Below the pieces are notes generated by a model, which worked only from the letters and a program-made list of their open reading frames with translations, did no database searches and was not told where the DNA came from. The position numbers and the translations under genes were made by a program. A stretch of 64,000 nucleotides of DNA from Alkalibacterium putridalgicola. Lineage in GTDB: Bacteria; Bacillota; Bacilli; Lactobacillales; Carnobacteriaceae_A. Shown piece after piece: positions 1-12,296 of the stretch; position 1 is the first letter of the stretch, and every line of letters begins with the position of its first letter. Location: assembly GCF_900109825.1 (NCBI RefSeq), contig NZ_FOBL01000001.1, positions 124,001 to 188,000 on the forward strand, read 5' to 3'.

Positions 1-935
1 TGCATTCCCTCTTTTAAATAATTTAAAGCACCAGCCAGAAAATCTCTGATCGGCATTTTCGGTTTGCCGAAAGGCTGAACTTCATGAAGTGACAAGGCTG
101 TATCGTCTCCACAGGCCACGATGCATTCATTTTTATTCAACTCGACGATCGTTCCCGGCACCTCTTCATTCTTTCTCTTTATCGGTTCAGCTTTCCACAG
201 TTTGAATCGCTGACCGCTCAAGAGCGTATAGGCACCCGGAAAAGGATTCATTCCCCGTATTTTGTTATGGATCGTTTCAGCTGATTCTTCCCAGTCGACC
301 TTTTCTTCAGAAGGCTTGATCATTGGAGCATAAGTGACTTCGGATTCTTTTTGTTTCGTCGGAACGATTTCACCGCTGAACAGGTCAGGAAGCGTGTCCA
401 TCAGCAGATCCCTGCCGAGCAGACTGAGTTTATCAAATAAACTCCCGACTGTGTCTGTCTCTTCGATCGGCAGGCTTCGCTGTGAGAGGATATCTCCAGC
501 ATCCATTTCTTTCTCCATATACATGATCGTTACACCTGTCTCTGGTTCCCCGTTGATCAAGGCGTAATGGATCGGCGCAGCTCCTCTGTATTTCGGCAGG
601 AGCGACGCATGGACATTGATCGCTTTGAATGGCGGTGTATGGAGCAGGACGGTCGGGACATATTGACCGTACGCGGCAGTAATCACCAGATCCGGGCTCA
701 AATTTAAAATGTCTTTCAGTTCATCACTTCCAGACAATTTCTCAGGCTGGAAAACAGGAATATCGTATTCCAAAGCTTTTTTCTTGACGGGAGGAGCAGT
801 CAGCCGTTTTTTTCTTCCGACTTTTCTATCCGGCTGTGTTACCACGCCGATCACTTCGCACAGAGAATTTTCTGCCAAAGCTTCCAGAATCGGGACTGAA
901 AAATCCGGTGTGCCCATAAAAATAGCTTTATACAT
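1..935 (-). CDS. fmt: Methionyl-tRNA formyltransferase, 3' end cut by window edge
   Basis: Formylates Met-tRNA(fMet) with 10-formyl-tetrahydrofolate so that translation can initiate. The frame reads from ATG at 935 to base 1 without a stop, 311 codons, close to the usual full length of about 315, so only the last few residues are missing. The start reads MYKAIFMGTPDFSVP. The catalytic block INVHASLLPKYRGAAPIH carries the family's Asn and His, and the later Asp lies in MEKEMDAGDIL. It sits 15 bp downstream of priA on the same strand, the common Firmicutes order priA-fmt (usually followed by rsmB outside this window). Its pairing with peptide deformylase is functional only; def lies at 44360. 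Confidence 0.95.
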   Translation of the reverse strand, partial: MYKAIFMGTPDFSVPILEALAENSLCEVIGVVTQPDRKVGRKKRLTAPPVKKKALEYDIPVFQPEKLSGSDELKDILNLSPDLVITAAYGQYVPTVLLHTPPFKAINVHASLLPKYRGAAPIHYALINGEPETGVTIMYMEKEMDAGDILSQRSLPIEETDTVGSLFDKLSLLGRDLLMDTLPDLFSGEIVPTKQKESEVTYAPMIKPSEEKVDWEESAETIHNKIRGMNPFPGAYTLLSGQRFKLWKAEPIKRKNEEVPGTIVELNKNECIVACGDDTALSLHEVQPFGKPKMPIRDFLAGALNYLKEGM

Positions 936-950
936 GTTAAAACCTCAATT

Positions 951-3365
951 CTAAATAAAGTCTAAAGGCTGATAATCTATCGATATAAAGATGCCTTTAG
1001 CCTGTTCTTTCTGCGTTTCCTGCAGTAACTGATGTATTTTATCTGTCAGTCCGGTCTCTTGTTTGTACTTGATCAGGACTTGAAAATGATAGCGGTTGTG
1101 CGTCCGGGCGATCGATTTAGGCGTAGGTCCAAGGACGATGGCTTTATCTGACAAGGCTGGACGGATATAATCCGTATACTGTCTGATTTTTTTGGCAGCC
1201 GTCATTTCATTTTCATGACTCACAGAGATCTTTAAAAGAAAATAGTACGGACTATATTCACTTATATGCCGTAAATGCATTTCTCTTTTATAGAATGAAT
1301 CATAATCGTGCTGCTTGGCATACTGGATGGCATAATGTTCAGGATTATAAGACTGGATAATCACTTTGCCTTCTTTTTCTCCCCGCCCCGAACGACCGCT
1401 CACTTGAGTCAGCAGCTGGAACGTTTTTTCGGCAGAGCGGAAATCCGGCAATCCAAGAGCCGTATCTGCATTGATCACACCGACAAGCGTCACATCTGGA
1501 AAATCCAGACCTTTGGCGATCATCTGTGTGCCCAGCAGGATATTCGCTTCTTTTCTCTCAAACTGATTGAAGAGTTTTTCATGAGCACCTTTTTTACGGG
1601 TCGTATCCACATCCATGCGTATGATCCCCGCTTCCGGGATCAATTCCTTCAGTTCTTTTTCCACTTTTTGCGTGCCTGTGCCATAATACCGGATGGACCG
1701 GCTCTCACACTTCGGACACTTCTTGGGGATGCCTTCTTCATGTCCGCAGTAATGACACTTCATGGTCTTCGTGTCCATATGCAGCGTCTGAGAGATGTCA
1801 CAGTTCGGGCATTCCAGTACATAACCGCAGTCTCGGCACATGACGAATGAGGAAAAGCCGCGTCTGTTCAAAAGGAGCACAGACTGTTCGTTCCGTTCGA
1901 TCCGCTTTTTCAGACCGTCAAGCAGCGCTTCGGAAAAGATCGAATGGTTGCCGCTCTTCGCTTCTTCTCTCATGTCGATCACGTCGACTTCGGGCATGGG
2001 ATAGTCATTGACACGACTTTTCAGTTCAAGAAGAGTATACACCTCTTTAGTTGCCCGGGCTCTGGACTCCAGAGAAGGCGTGGCACTGCCCAAAACGACC
2101 GGACAATCATGGTACTCGCCCCGCCAGATCGCCACATCTCTGGCATGGTATTTAGGAAATTCTTCCTGCTTGTAGCTTGTTTCGTGTTCCTCGTCTATAA
2201 TAATGATGCCAATGTTCTTCAACGGTGCAAAGATACTTGAACGTGCACCGACGACAACTTTGGCTTCTTCTTTTTCTATCTTGCGCCATTCATCATACTT
2301 CTCGCCATTCGACAGGCCACTGTGCAGTACAGCCACCTGATCACCGAAACGGCTTTTGAAACGCTGGACCATCTGAGGGGTCAGAGCGATCTCGGGCACC
2401 AGCATAAGCGCGCCTTTATCTTTATCGATCACTTCAGAAATCGTCTGCAGGTAGACCTCTGTTTTCCCGCTTCCCGTGACTCCTTTTAGAAGAAAGACCT
2501 TGTGCTGCTCGTCTATGATCGTCTGATGGATCTCATTAAACGCGTGCGCCTGATCTTCCGTTAAGGACAATGGAGTGCTTCGTTCGAAAGTGCTTGAAGC
2601 GTAAGGATCCCGATATACTTCCTCATGATAAACCTCACACCAGCCTTTTTTGACGCCCGACTGGATAGTCGAGGAGGTTATCCCCCACTCTTTCAGTTCC
2701 GCATAAGTCAGTGCCGTTTCATTATCCGTAGACTGCAAGATATCCAAAAAGAGTTTCTGTTTTTTTGCATTGGACCGGATATCGGCCTTGATTTCTTCAT
2801 AGGTCTCGAAACTCAGTATGGATCTGACTTTTTTTACTTTTTTGACTGCTGCTTTATCCTGTACATCATAGTCGATTTCGACTTTATCTTCTTTTTCCAG
2901 CTGAATGAGATGTGTTAAAGCGTTCTGCTTCTCTGCATCTTCCCAGCTCACTTCGTCTTTACCTTTAAAGACATCCCATAACAACGACTCAGGTATTTCA
3001 TCAATGATTTTTATTTTTTTACTGTACTTGGCTCGCATCACTGCCGGCAGCATAGTCTGGTAACATTTGACCTGAAAACTGAATGTCTGATAGGCCAGAA
3101 ATCCACCTAATCGAAGGAGTTCTTCTGTCAGGACCGGATAGCTATCCATCAAAGACTCGACAGGCTTCAATTCCATTTCCGTTGCCTTTTGTTCTTTGAT
3201 TTCAACGACAAAACCCTGTATTTTTCTCGACCCGTTCCCAAAAGGAACAACGACCCGCATGCCTGGTTCTATGACGTCACTGAAAGCTTCAGGGATACTG
3301 TAAGTATAGGGTCTATTTGTCTGGAGCGTAGGGACATCCACTATTATATTAGCTACTAGAGACAT
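951..3365 (-). CDS. priA: Primosomal protein N' (replication restart helicase PriA)
   Basis: DNA helicase that recognises stalled forks and reloads the replisome. The 804-residue protein has the N-terminal 3'-end-binding domain (about 1-105), a winged-helix part, a superfamily-2 helicase core with Walker A GVTGSGKT at 295-302 and DEEH at 391-394, and a zinc-binding insert with cysteine pairs near 510/513, 519/522, 537/540 and 550/553. Length matches the family (about 800 in Firmicutes). ATG at 3365 follows a purine-rich GAGGAG site. The gene starts 13 bp after the coaBC stop, so it is probably co-transcribed with coaBC and fmt. Confidence 0.96.
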   Translation of the reverse strand: MSLVANIIVDVPTLQTNRPYTYSIPEAFSDVIEPGMRVVVPFGNGSRKIQGFVVEIKEQKATEMELKPVESLMDSYPVLTEELLRLGGFLAYQTFSFQVKCYQTMLPAVMRAKYSKKIKIIDEIPESLLWDVFKGKDEVSWEDAEKQNALTHLIQLEKEDKVEIDYDVQDKAAVKKVKKVRSILSFETYEEIKADIRSNAKKQKLFLDILQSTDNETALTYAELKEWGITSSTIQSGVKKGWCEVYHEEVYRDPYASSTFERSTPLSLTEDQAHAFNEIHQTIIDEQHKVFLLKGVTGSGKTEVYLQTISEVIDKDKGALMLVPEIALTPQMVQRFKSRFGDQVAVLHSGLSNGEKYDEWRKIEKEEAKVVVGARSSIFAPLKNIGIIIIDEEHETSYKQEEFPKYHARDVAIWRGEYHDCPVVLGSATPSLESRARATKEVYTLLELKSRVNDYPMPEVDVIDMREEAKSGNHSIFSEALLDGLKKRIERNEQSVLLLNRRGFSSFVMCRDCGYVLECPNCDISQTLHMDTKTMKCHYCGHEEGIPKKCPKCESRSIRYYGTGTQKVEKELKELIPEAGIIRMDVDTTRKKGAHEKLFNQFERKEANILLGTQMIAKGLDFPDVTLVGVINADTALGLPDFRSAEKTFQLLTQVSGRSGRGEKEGKVIIQSYNPEHYAIQYAKQHDYDSFYKREMHLRHISEYSPYYFLLKISVSHENEMTAAKKIRQYTDYIRPALSDKAIVLGPTPKSIARTHNRYHFQVLIKYKQETGLTDKIHQLLQETQKEQAKGIFISIDYQPLDFI

Positions 3366-3378
3366 GTGACTTCTCCTC

Positions 3379-4578
3379 TTAATTTAAAAATTCACTGATC
3401 CAATCGATAATGTCTTTTGCAATTTCTGTTTTTTCTTTGAGTTGAATGATCTGTGGCTCTCGAGCTTGACTGAAGAAAATCACTTCATTTTTGTCCACGT
3501 TAAACCCGCGGTCTTTCTTGCCCACATCGTTAGCCACGATCAGATCCGCCTTCTTTTCTTTCAGTTTCTTGTTTGCATACACTTCTATGTTGTCTGTTTC
3601 CGCCGCGAAACCGACCAGACACTGGGATGAATGTTTACGATTCCCCATCTCTTTCAAAATATCAGGGTTCTTTTTAAATGTTATAGTCAACTGATCCTGC
3701 TTTTTCATTTTATGCGGACTTGCCGTTTCTGGTGAATAATCAGATACCGCTGCAGCCATGACCAGTGCATCACTTGAATCAAAGCGGCTGGATACGGCAT
3801 CATACATCTCTTCAGCGGATTCTACCCGGGCAACGGTAATATTCTCGGACACGTCTAACGAACTGGCAGTGATCAGCGTCACTTTGGCTCCACTTTCCCA
3901 GGCGGCCTCTGCTACTGCATGGCCCATTTTCCCAGAGGAATCATTGGAAATGAATCGGACGGGATCTATACGCTCCTTCGTTCCACCGGCAGTCACCAGC
4001 ACAGATTTCCCTTTAAGCGGCAGATCCACGGCCGCTTCGCGTATAAACAGACGCAATTCGTCCACTATACGTTCCTGGGCCGGAAACCGGCCTTTTCCTG
4101 AATAACCTTCAGCCAGAAAGCCTTCATCAGGATTCATCACATACATCTGTCTTCCCCTAAGTGTTTCGATATTGGCCTGTGTTGCCTGATTCTCCCACAT
4201 ATGCTCATTCATTGCAGGGATGGTGAAAACAGGACAGGTGCTGGCTAGTAAAGCTGAGCTGACAAAATTATCAGCTATCCCATTAGCCAGTTTAGCCAGT
4301 GTATTCGCTGTCAATGGGGCAACGATCGCTAAATCTGCCCAGTCAGCAAAGTATATGTGATTGACCCGTTCGGGATCATCTTCTGAAAATGTATTGGTAT
4401 AAACGGCGCTTTTACTTAAGACTTGAAAGGTCAATGGAGAGACGAACTGCGTCGCAGACTCCGTCATAGCGACTTTAACTTCTGCACCCGCTTTGATCAG
4501 CGTTCGCATCAGATCAACGACTTTATATACCGCTATTCCTCCAGTAACATACAGTGCTATTTTTTTCCCTTTTAACAT
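3379..4578 (-). CDS. coaBC: Bifunctional phosphopantothenoylcysteine decarboxylase / phosphopantothenate-cysteine ligase
   Basis: Carries out two consecutive steps of coenzyme A synthesis: ligation of cysteine to 4'-phosphopantothenate and decarboxylation of the product. The N-terminal flavoprotein half (about 1-180) has the start MLKGKKIALYVTGGIAVYK, the active-site His in VNHIYFADWAD, and the substrate clamp PAMNEHMW. The C-terminal ligase half has VTAGGTKERIDPVRFISN and the lysine-rich FKKNPDIL segment. Length 399 is usual for the fused form. ATG at 4578 is preceded by GAGGTG. The window also encodes coaD (34209), the next CoA step, at a separate locus. Confidence 0.96.
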   Translation of the reverse strand: MLKGKKIALYVTGGIAVYKVVDLMRTLIKAGAEVKVAMTESATQFVSPLTFQVLSKSAVYTNTFSEDDPERVNHIYFADWADLAIVAPLTANTLAKLANGIADNFVSSALLASTCPVFTIPAMNEHMWENQATQANIETLRGRQMYVMNPDEGFLAEGYSGKGRFPAQERIVDELRLFIREAAVDLPLKGKSVLVTAGGTKERIDPVRFISNDSSGKMGHAVAEAAWESGAKVTLITASSLDVSENITVARVESAEEMYDAVSSRFDSSDALVMAAAVSDYSPETASPHKMKKQDQLTITFKKNPDILKEMGNRKHSSQCLVGFAAETDNIEVYANKKLKEKKADLIVANDVGKKDRGFNVDKNEVIFFSQAREPQIIQLKEKTEIAKDIIDWISEFLN

Positions 4579-4660
4579 CTATTACACCTCACACGTCTTT
4601 TTCTTATTTTATCAGTAAAACACATCGCTGTCTTTAACCATTCTGTCAATTTCGCATACT

Positions 4661-4722
4661 AGAAAAAACCTCTGCACTTGGTCTTTTAAAGAGATTCTCT
4701 TATAAAAGACCTAAAACAGAGG
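4661..4722 (-). terminator. Rho-independent terminator after rpoZ
   Basis: Long hairpin: CCTCTG at 4669-4674 pairs with 4717-4722 and GGTCTTTT at 4680-4687 pairs with 4704-4711, with a further inner AAGAG/CTCTT pairing. On the minus strand it is followed by a T6 run (4662-4668). It separates gmk-rpoZ from coaBC-priA-fmt. Confidence 0.85.
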
Positions 4723-4733
4723 CTACTGATTAT

Positions 4734-4946
4734 TTATTTTTCTATGCTGTCCGGATCGATAACTAAATCTCCCGAAATGATTTCCTCAAGGGATTTACCG
4801 ACGTTTTTTACACTCTGATAGTCTTCCAGCATGTGTGTGTCATCTTCATTATGTAACTGTTTAGCTCGTTTAGCAGCTAAAATCACCAATGAATATTTAG
4901 AATTGATTTTTTTCAGTAAATCATCTTGTGAAGGGTATAATAACAT
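4734..4946 (-). CDS. rpoZ: RNA polymerase omega subunit
   Basis: Small RNA polymerase subunit that assists folding and assembly of the beta' subunit. The 70-residue product begins MLLYPSQDDLLKKINSKYSL and has the family core VILAAKRAKQL, with an acidic tail, as expected for Firmicutes omega. The gmk stop codon and the rpoZ start are directly joined (TAA then ATG), so translation is probably coupled and the two form one transcript ending at the hairpin at 4661-4722. Confidence 0.93.
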   Translation of the reverse strand: MLLYPSQDDLLKKINSKYSLVILAAKRAKQLHNEDDTHMLEDYQSVKNVGKSLEEIISGDLVIDPDSIEK

Positions 4947-7017
<2,071 letters not shown>

Positions 7018-7113
7018 TGAGATCCCCCTTTCATCATGCTTTTGATTTTCCGTATATTTATCAGCCGTTATTCGTAGTTATATTTATTATAACTCAAATA
7101 CTCTATCAGAGTA

Positions 7114-7158
7114 CAAAAAAACCACCGAAAGAAGTTAAATAACTTCTTTCAGTGGTTT
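7114..7158 (-). terminator. Terminator of the ntp operon
   Basis: Inverted repeat AAACCACCGAAAGAAGTT (7118-7135) against AACTTCTTTCAGTGGTTT (7141-7158) with one mismatch. On the minus strand it is followed by a T7 run. It lies 19 bp after the ntpD stop and ends the V-ATPase operon. Confidence 0.9.
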
Positions 7159-7176
7159 GAATACTGCTGCATCTTA

Positions 7177-7806
7177 TTAACCCATGTCCTTCACTTTCAT
7201 CAGACGGGTGATTGCTGCACGTTCACTTTCATCCAGTTTCATTTGAATGAAGTAAATGGTTTCTTCAAGTTGAGGAATCGTCATATATTCCAATGCGTTT
7301 ACACGACGTCTTGTTTTTTCGATTTCATCCGCCATCAGTTGACATGTTTTTTCAATTTCTGCCAATTCTAACATTTGCGGCATGACTTCTACAAGATATT
7401 CAAATGTCAAATCCAGTTCACCATTCGAATTTAAATAGCCGTATGTTAACTCTGTCGCATCATCGACACTTTCATCATATTGAAAGTTCATCTGAGGTAC
7501 TCTGACACTCATAATGTTTCGACGCCCCATATTTAAAGAGACACTTCGTGTTGGAACAGCCATCAGTTCTTCGATATAGTTCTCATGTAATAATGACTTG
7601 GCCATCGCAAAAGACTGCATGGCTTTCTCCAGCTTTTCTTCTACAAGATTTCTCAATTCATTATTTTTTCTAATCAACTCAATAAACTGACGCATAAGCT
7701 CATCTTGTTTGTCTTTCAGGAGCTTATGACCACGACTTGCCAGACTTAAACGTTTCTTTAAGTTGGCAAGCTCCATACGAGTGGGGTTGACGTCTAACTT
7801 GGCCAT
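7177..7806 (-). CDS. ntpD: V-type ATPase subunit D (central stalk)
   Basis: Coiled-coil rotor shaft that transmits rotation between the A3B3 head and the membrane ring. It has 209 residues, starting [20 protein letters not shown] and rich in heptad-like leucines, with the conserved ATD signature [15 protein letters not shown] near 165-180. It is the last gene of the ntp operon, five bases after ntpB and followed by a strong terminator. The E. hirae operon continues with ntpH and ntpJ; neither is present here. Confidence 0.94.
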   Translation of the reverse strand: MAKLDVNPTRMELANLKKRLSLASRGHKLLKDKQDELMRQFIELIRKNNELRNLVEEKLEKAMQSFAMAKSLLHENYIEELMAVPTRSVSLNMGRRNIMSVRVPQMNFQYDESVDDATELTYGYLNSNGELDLTFEYLVEVMPQMLELAEIEKTCQLMADEIEKTRRRVNALEYMTIPQLEETIYFIQMKLDESERAAITRLMKVKDMG

Positions 7807-7811
7807 TTACC

Positions 7812-9188
7812 TCACTCTCCTTTGGGCATATATTTGTCTAACATATCGTCTTTAATACGTTTCAATTCAGGTCTTGGGAGAACTCTCAGTAAGTCCCAGC
7901 CTAAATCCAGAGTTTCTTCGATCGATCTGTCCGTGTAGTTACCCTGGTTAACATATTCTTTCTCAAATTTATTTGTAAATTCAACGTATTTCTTATCTGA
8001 ATCAGACAAGGCAGCTTCACCAAGAACTGCAGACAATTCTTTGGCTTCTTTACCTTCGGCATAAGCAGAGAATATCTGGTTCATGGTTGGTGCATGGTCT
8101 TCACGTGTTTTGCCTTCACCAGTCCCTTTGTCTTTCAGACGGGACAAGGATGGCAGGACATCGATTGGAGGCTGATAACCCTGGTTATAAAGTTCACGCG
8201 ACAGGATGATCTGTCCCTCAGTGATATACCCTGTCAAGTCAGGAATCGGGTGAGTGATGTCATCTTCCGGCATGGTCAGGATAGGGATCTGAGTTACTGA
8301 TCCTTTTGTTCCTTCCAGTCTTCCGGCACGTTCATACAAGGTCGCCAAGTTGGTATATAGATACCCTGGGTACCCACGACGACCAGGAACTTCACGACGG
8401 GCAGCTGAGATCTCACGCAAAGCTTCTGCGTAGTTCGTCATATCCGTCATGATAACAAGAACGTGCATGTCTTTTTCAAAGGCCAGATATTCAGCCGCTG
8501 TCAAAGCCATACGAGGAGTCGCGATACGTTCGATCGCCGGGTCATTAGCCAGATTGATGAATAGTACAGAACGGTCGATCGCGCCTGTTTCTTTAAAGTC
8601 GTTCATAAAGAATTCAGCTTCCTCGAAGGTGATCCCGATAGCTGCGAAAACAACCGCAAATTTTTCATCTTTATTTGTAACGCTGGCTTGTCTGGCTATT
8701 TGAGCAGCCAGTTCTTTATGGGGTAGTCCAGAACCAGAGAATACCGGTAGTTTTTGTCCACGTACCAGTGTATTCAGGTGGTCGATCGTTGAAATACCCG
8801 TCTGAATAAACTCATCCGGATATTCACGCGCGATCGGATTGATTGCCTGTCCATTGATATCCAAACTTTTTTCCGGAATCAGATCCGGTCCGCCATCGTT
8901 CACGCGTCCCATGCCGTCAAATGTACGGCCGATCATATCTTCTGAGACGTCAAGAGATAGAGGCTTTCCAAGGAAACGAACCTTCGTCTCATCCAAGTTG
9001 ATACCAGATGATCCTTCAAACAACTGAACGACAGCTTTATCGCCATTGATTTCCAGTACTTGTCCACGACGACGTTCACCTGTCTGGAGTTCGATATCTA
9101 CTAATTCGTCGAATTTAACTCCTTCAACACCTTGAACGGTCATTAACGGTCCAACGATTTCAGAAACTGTTTTATATTCTTTAAGCAT
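7812..9188 (-). CDS. ntpB: V-type ATPase subunit B (non-catalytic head subunit)
   Basis: Forms the alternating hexamer with subunit A and carries the arginine-containing interface, without a functional P-loop. The 458 residues match the family (about 458-460). Seen are the family segments [15 protein letters not shown] where subunit A has Walker [21 protein letters not shown], and [12 protein letters not shown]. The start overlaps the end of ntpA by eight bases, which points to translational coupling and A:B stoichiometry of 1:1. Confidence 0.96.
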   Translation of the reverse strand: MLKEYKTVSEIVGPLMTVQGVEGVKFDELVDIELQTGERRRGQVLEINGDKAVVQLFEGSSGINLDETKVRFLGKPLSLDVSEDMIGRTFDGMGRVNDGGPDLIPEKSLDINGQAINPIAREYPDEFIQTGISTIDHLNTLVRGQKLPVFSGSGLPHKELAAQIARQASVTNKDEKFAVVFAAIGITFEEAEFFMNDFKETGAIDRSVLFINLANDPAIERIATPRMALTAAEYLAFEKDMHVLVIMTDMTNYAEALREISAARREVPGRRGYPGYLYTNLATLYERAGRLEGTKGSVTQIPILTMPEDDITHPIPDLTGYITEGQIILSRELYNQGYQPPIDVLPSLSRLKDKGTGEGKTREDHAPTMNQIFSAYAEGKEAKELSAVLGEAALSDSDKKYVEFTNKFEKEYVNQGNYTDRSIEETLDLGWDLLRVLPRPELKRIKDDMLDKYMPKGE

Positions 9189-10965
9189 CTGATTCTACAC
9201 CACCTTTCTCAAGTACTACTTTCATATCGTTTTCGATTTGTGTGTTTATTTCTTGAATGCGGGATAATTCTTCTTCAGGAACAAATTTCATACGTCCGAT
9301 TCTTTCACGTACGTCTTCGGTCCCTTTAATGATTTCGTCGTAGTATGCGCCTAGATCCATTGCCTTTTCGGCTTCCTGCTGATACTTAAGGATAGCATTC
9401 AGCATTTCATACTGTTTATTTCTGGATGTATAGGTATCGACATCATCAAAGGCATTCTGCTGCAGATAGTCTTCACGGACCATACGAGCTGTGACCAGTT
9501 TCAACCGGTCTCTTTCAGATAAGGATTCCACACCGACCAGACGAACGATTTCCTGCAGTTCCGACTCATCCTGAAGCAATGACTTAGTATGGGTGACCAT
9601 ACCGCTCCAGTCGACGTTCAGTTTACTGCCGACAAAGGAATTCATATCATTCGAATATAGTGAATATGAATTCAGCCAGTTGATAGACGGGAAGTGACGA
9701 CGCTGCGCCAGCGAGCTGTCCAGACCCCAGAATACTTTAGCGACACGCAAAGTGTTCTGCGTAACAGGTTCAGATGTATCTCCCCCTGGAGGTGATACGG
9801 CTCCGATCGCTGTGATACTTCCTTCTCTGCCGGTGCTTCCTAAGGAAACGACTTTTCCGGCACGTTCATAGTACTCAGCTATACGACTTCCTAGATAAGC
9901 AGGATACCCTTCATCACCAGGCATTTCTTCAAGACGTCCAGACATCTCACGCAGAGCCTCGGCCCAACGGGATGTTGAATCAGCCATGATCGCGACTGAA
10001 TAACCCATGTCACGGAAATATTCTGCAATCGTGATACCGGTATAAATAGAAGCCTCACGGGCTGCCACCGGCATGTTAGACGTGTTAGCGATCAGCACAG
10101 TTCTAGCCATGATCGATTCGCCAGTATTCGGGTCGATCAGTTCAGGGAATTCATTAATAACGTCGGTCATTTCATTCCCACGTTCACCACAACCTACGTA
10201 GACAACTAAGTCAACGTCGGCCCATTTAGCGATCTGATGCTGAACAACTGTTTTACCCGCTCCGAACGGACCTGGTACAGCAGCTGCGCCACCCTTAGCT
10301 ACAGGGAACAAGGTATCGATAACACGCTGACCAGTGATAAGTGGTTCGACCGGATTCAGTTTTTCTGCAATCGGTCTACCCTGACGTACAGGCCATTTCT
10401 GAATCATTGTAAATTCTTTATCGCCTTGATCAGTTTCTAAGACATAAATCGTATCGGTAACAGTGAAAGACCCTGTTTCGATCGATTTCAATTTCCCTTT
10501 AACACCATATGGAACCATGATGCGATGTTCGATAACGTTTGTTTCCTGAACGGTCCCCACGATATCGCCTTCAGTCAAATCTGTCCCGACTTCTACAGAA
10601 GGAACAAACTCCCATTTTTTATCACGATTCAATGGGGCAATAGTCATTCCTCTTTCAAGGTAATTACTTTGCGTTTTTTCCATAAATTCATCAAGAGGTC
10701 TCTGGATCCCGTCAAACATCTGTGAAATCATACCGGGTGCTAATTCTACTGATAAAGCTTCTCCAGTCGTTTCCACAGTTTCGCCAGGTCCGACCATTGA
10801 TGTTTCTTCATAAACCTGAATTGAGGCTACGTCGCCTCTCATTTCAATAATTTCGCCGATCAGTCCTAATTCACCTACTCGACAAATATCTTGTATATTT
10901 GCTGTTTCCATACCACTAGCTGTAACCAGTGGGCCGGAAACACTCACAATCGTTCCTTTACTCAA
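9181..10965 (-). CDS. ntpA: V-type ATPase catalytic subunit A
   Basis: ATP-hydrolysing subunit of the head. Walker A GPFGAGKT is at 232-239; the family's non-homologous insert follows the N-terminal barrel, and [15 protein letters not shown] and [18 protein letters not shown] are catalytic-domain segments. Length 594 is typical. The start is TTG at 10965, seven bases after AGGAGGG; I see no better ATG. It lies 12 bp behind the F-subunit gene and overlaps ntpB. Confidence 0.97.
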   Translation of the reverse strand: MSKGTIVSVSGPLVTASGMETANIQDICRVGELGLIGEIIEMRGDVASIQVYEETSMVGPGETVETTGEALSVELAPGMISQMFDGIQRPLDEFMEKTQSNYLERGMTIAPLNRDKKWEFVPSVEVGTDLTEGDIVGTVQETNVIEHRIMVPYGVKGKLKSIETGSFTVTDTIYVLETDQGDKEFTMIQKWPVRQGRPIAEKLNPVEPLITGQRVIDTLFPVAKGGAAAVPGPFGAGKTVVQHQIAKWADVDLVVYVGCGERGNEMTDVINEFPELIDPNTGESIMARTVLIANTSNMPVAAREASIYTGITIAEYFRDMGYSVAIMADSTSRWAEALREMSGRLEEMPGDEGYPAYLGSRIAEYYERAGKVVSLGSTGREGSITAIGAVSPPGGDTSEPVTQNTLRVAKVFWGLDSSLAQRRHFPSINWLNSYSLYSNDMNSFVGSKLNVDWSGMVTHTKSLLQDESELQEIVRLVGVESLSERDRLKLVTARMVREDYLQQNAFDDVDTYTSRNKQYEMLNAILKYQQEAEKAMDLGAYYDEIIKGTEDVRERIGRMKFVPEEELSRIQEINTQIENDMKVVLEKGGVESDA

Positions 10966-10977
10966 ATTCGTACCCTC

Positions 10978-11289
10978 CTATAAGATATTTTGACCCACAG
11001 CTTTTTCCACATTATCCTGGACACGTTTTTTACCGATTCCTCGTGACCCGGCATGATTCGGGATCAAAATGATGGCAGGTTTCATTTTTGCATCGTAGCG
11101 TGTAATGGTTTCTGGTATCATCTCTGCCAATTGTTCTGTTAAATATATTACTCCATAATCTTTATCTGCCATACTGTCGATGATACGGCGCGCTTCTTTA
11201 GCTTCAGATGCGAAAGACACAGAGAATCCAAGCATTTTAAAAGCCAATACGGACTCTTTATCTCCAACAACACCAATTTTATTAGGCAT
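10978..11289 (-). CDS. ntpG: V-type ATPase subunit F (NtpG)
   Basis: Small central-stalk subunit that binds subunit D; called NtpG in E. hirae and F in general V-ATPase naming. The 103 residues begin MPNKIGVVGDKESVLAFKMLG, the F-subunit signature, with GVIYLTEQLAE in the middle. It overlaps ntpC by eight bases and precedes ntpA, the normal position. Confidence 0.93.
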   Translation of the reverse strand: MPNKIGVVGDKESVLAFKMLGFSVSFASEAKEARRIIDSMADKDYGVIYLTEQLAEMIPETITRYDAKMKPAIILIPNHAGSRGIGKKRVQDNVEKAVGQNIL

Positions 11290-12283
11290 AGTTTAATCGC
11301 ATCCTTTCTCTAATTTCATCCGCGGTCAAGCCATTCTCTTTACCTGAAAGAATCAAGCGCAAATTCATCACTTCTGTTTCTTTCGCATACAGATAAGCAA
11401 TAACAGGCTTTGGCCCAAATGATTCCAGACGTGCTTCGCGCATTTTTTCCATGTAAGCTTTGTCGGTCTCATAGTCAACATTGACCGTTGACAATTCTCC
11501 GGTATCCTTATCGATCGCTCTATTTACGATATCACGATAATCAGTCTTTTTATAGTACTCGGCTACAGCATTTAGATCTTTTTCAACTAGCTCAAGCAAA
11601 TCTGCTTTCGGTATGGATCCGGAACTTGACAAAATCGTCAGCATAAAGTTGCGCGTACGATTCTGCTGTATCCCTCTAACAAGTGTTGAAAAATTATTAT
11701 AATCGATGTGGCGTTCAATCAATTCCGGCACACCAGATTCGCCAGTTTCATCAGCTAATAGACGGGCATGTGTAAAATAGCGTCTGTCCAGTATGATGTC
11801 TACTGCCTGCACATTGTGGTATTCCTCATAATCAGTTTTCACTTCGTTTATACTGTTCATATATTCTTCAGGTAGAACGTCTGACTCTCGTGTACGAACA
11901 GCCTGACGTAATTCAGAGATGGGATACCGTCCGATAGGAATAAACAAATGATCCAAATCCTGATCAGTTATTTCTTCCTTAAAAAGGACTTTCATGTTGT
12001 GATATGCATAGCGTAATCCAAAAAGTTCAATCAATTCCTTGTTCGGTACAATATTAAGCATCTCATTATACGTCTGATGCAGCTCATTCATGAACATTGA
12101 GTCGTAATTTTTGTCTTCTTTTATTCTATCAACATCATTACGATAAGGTGTTTCACGAAGTACATTAACAGCCTCTTCAAATGAATCTGCTGTCAGCATT
12201 CTTTCAAAATGAGCACGAGTGAGGAGGTTGTTCTCGTAGACACGTATGAGAACATTACTTGAACTATAAGCGGTATCTTTCAA
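11282..12283 (-). CDS. ntpC: V-type ATPase subunit C (d-type, NtpC)
   Basis: Cap on the membrane ring that couples the central stalk to the c-ring. The 333-residue protein is all-helical in look and includes the family segments LRETPYRNDV and AYLYAKETEVMNLRLILSGK. The start is TTG at 12283, eight bases after AAGGAGG; no ATG in the first codons is better placed. Between ntpE (13 bp upstream) and ntpG (overlap). Confidence 0.94.
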   Translation of the reverse strand: MKDTAYSSSNVLIRVYENNLLTRAHFERMLTADSFEEAVNVLRETPYRNDVDRIKEDKNYDSMFMNELHQTYNEMLNIVPNKELIELFGLRYAYHNMKVLFKEEITDQDLDHLFIPIGRYPISELRQAVRTRESDVLPEEYMNSINEVKTDYEEYHNVQAVDIILDRRYFTHARLLADETGESGVPELIERHIDYNNFSTLVRGIQQNRTRNFMLTILSSSGSIPKADLLELVEKDLNAVAEYYKKTDYRDIVNRAIDKDTGELSTVNVDYETDKAYMEKMREARLESFGPKPVIAYLYAKETEVMNLRLILSGKENGLTADEIRERMRLNYA

Positions 12284-12296
12284 ATCTTTCTCCTCC

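Noticed and set aside
7018-7176. ntpH/ntpJ genes at the end of the V-ATPase operon
   Set aside because: Only a terminator and a short promoterless gap follow ntpD; no coding frame of the right size is present.
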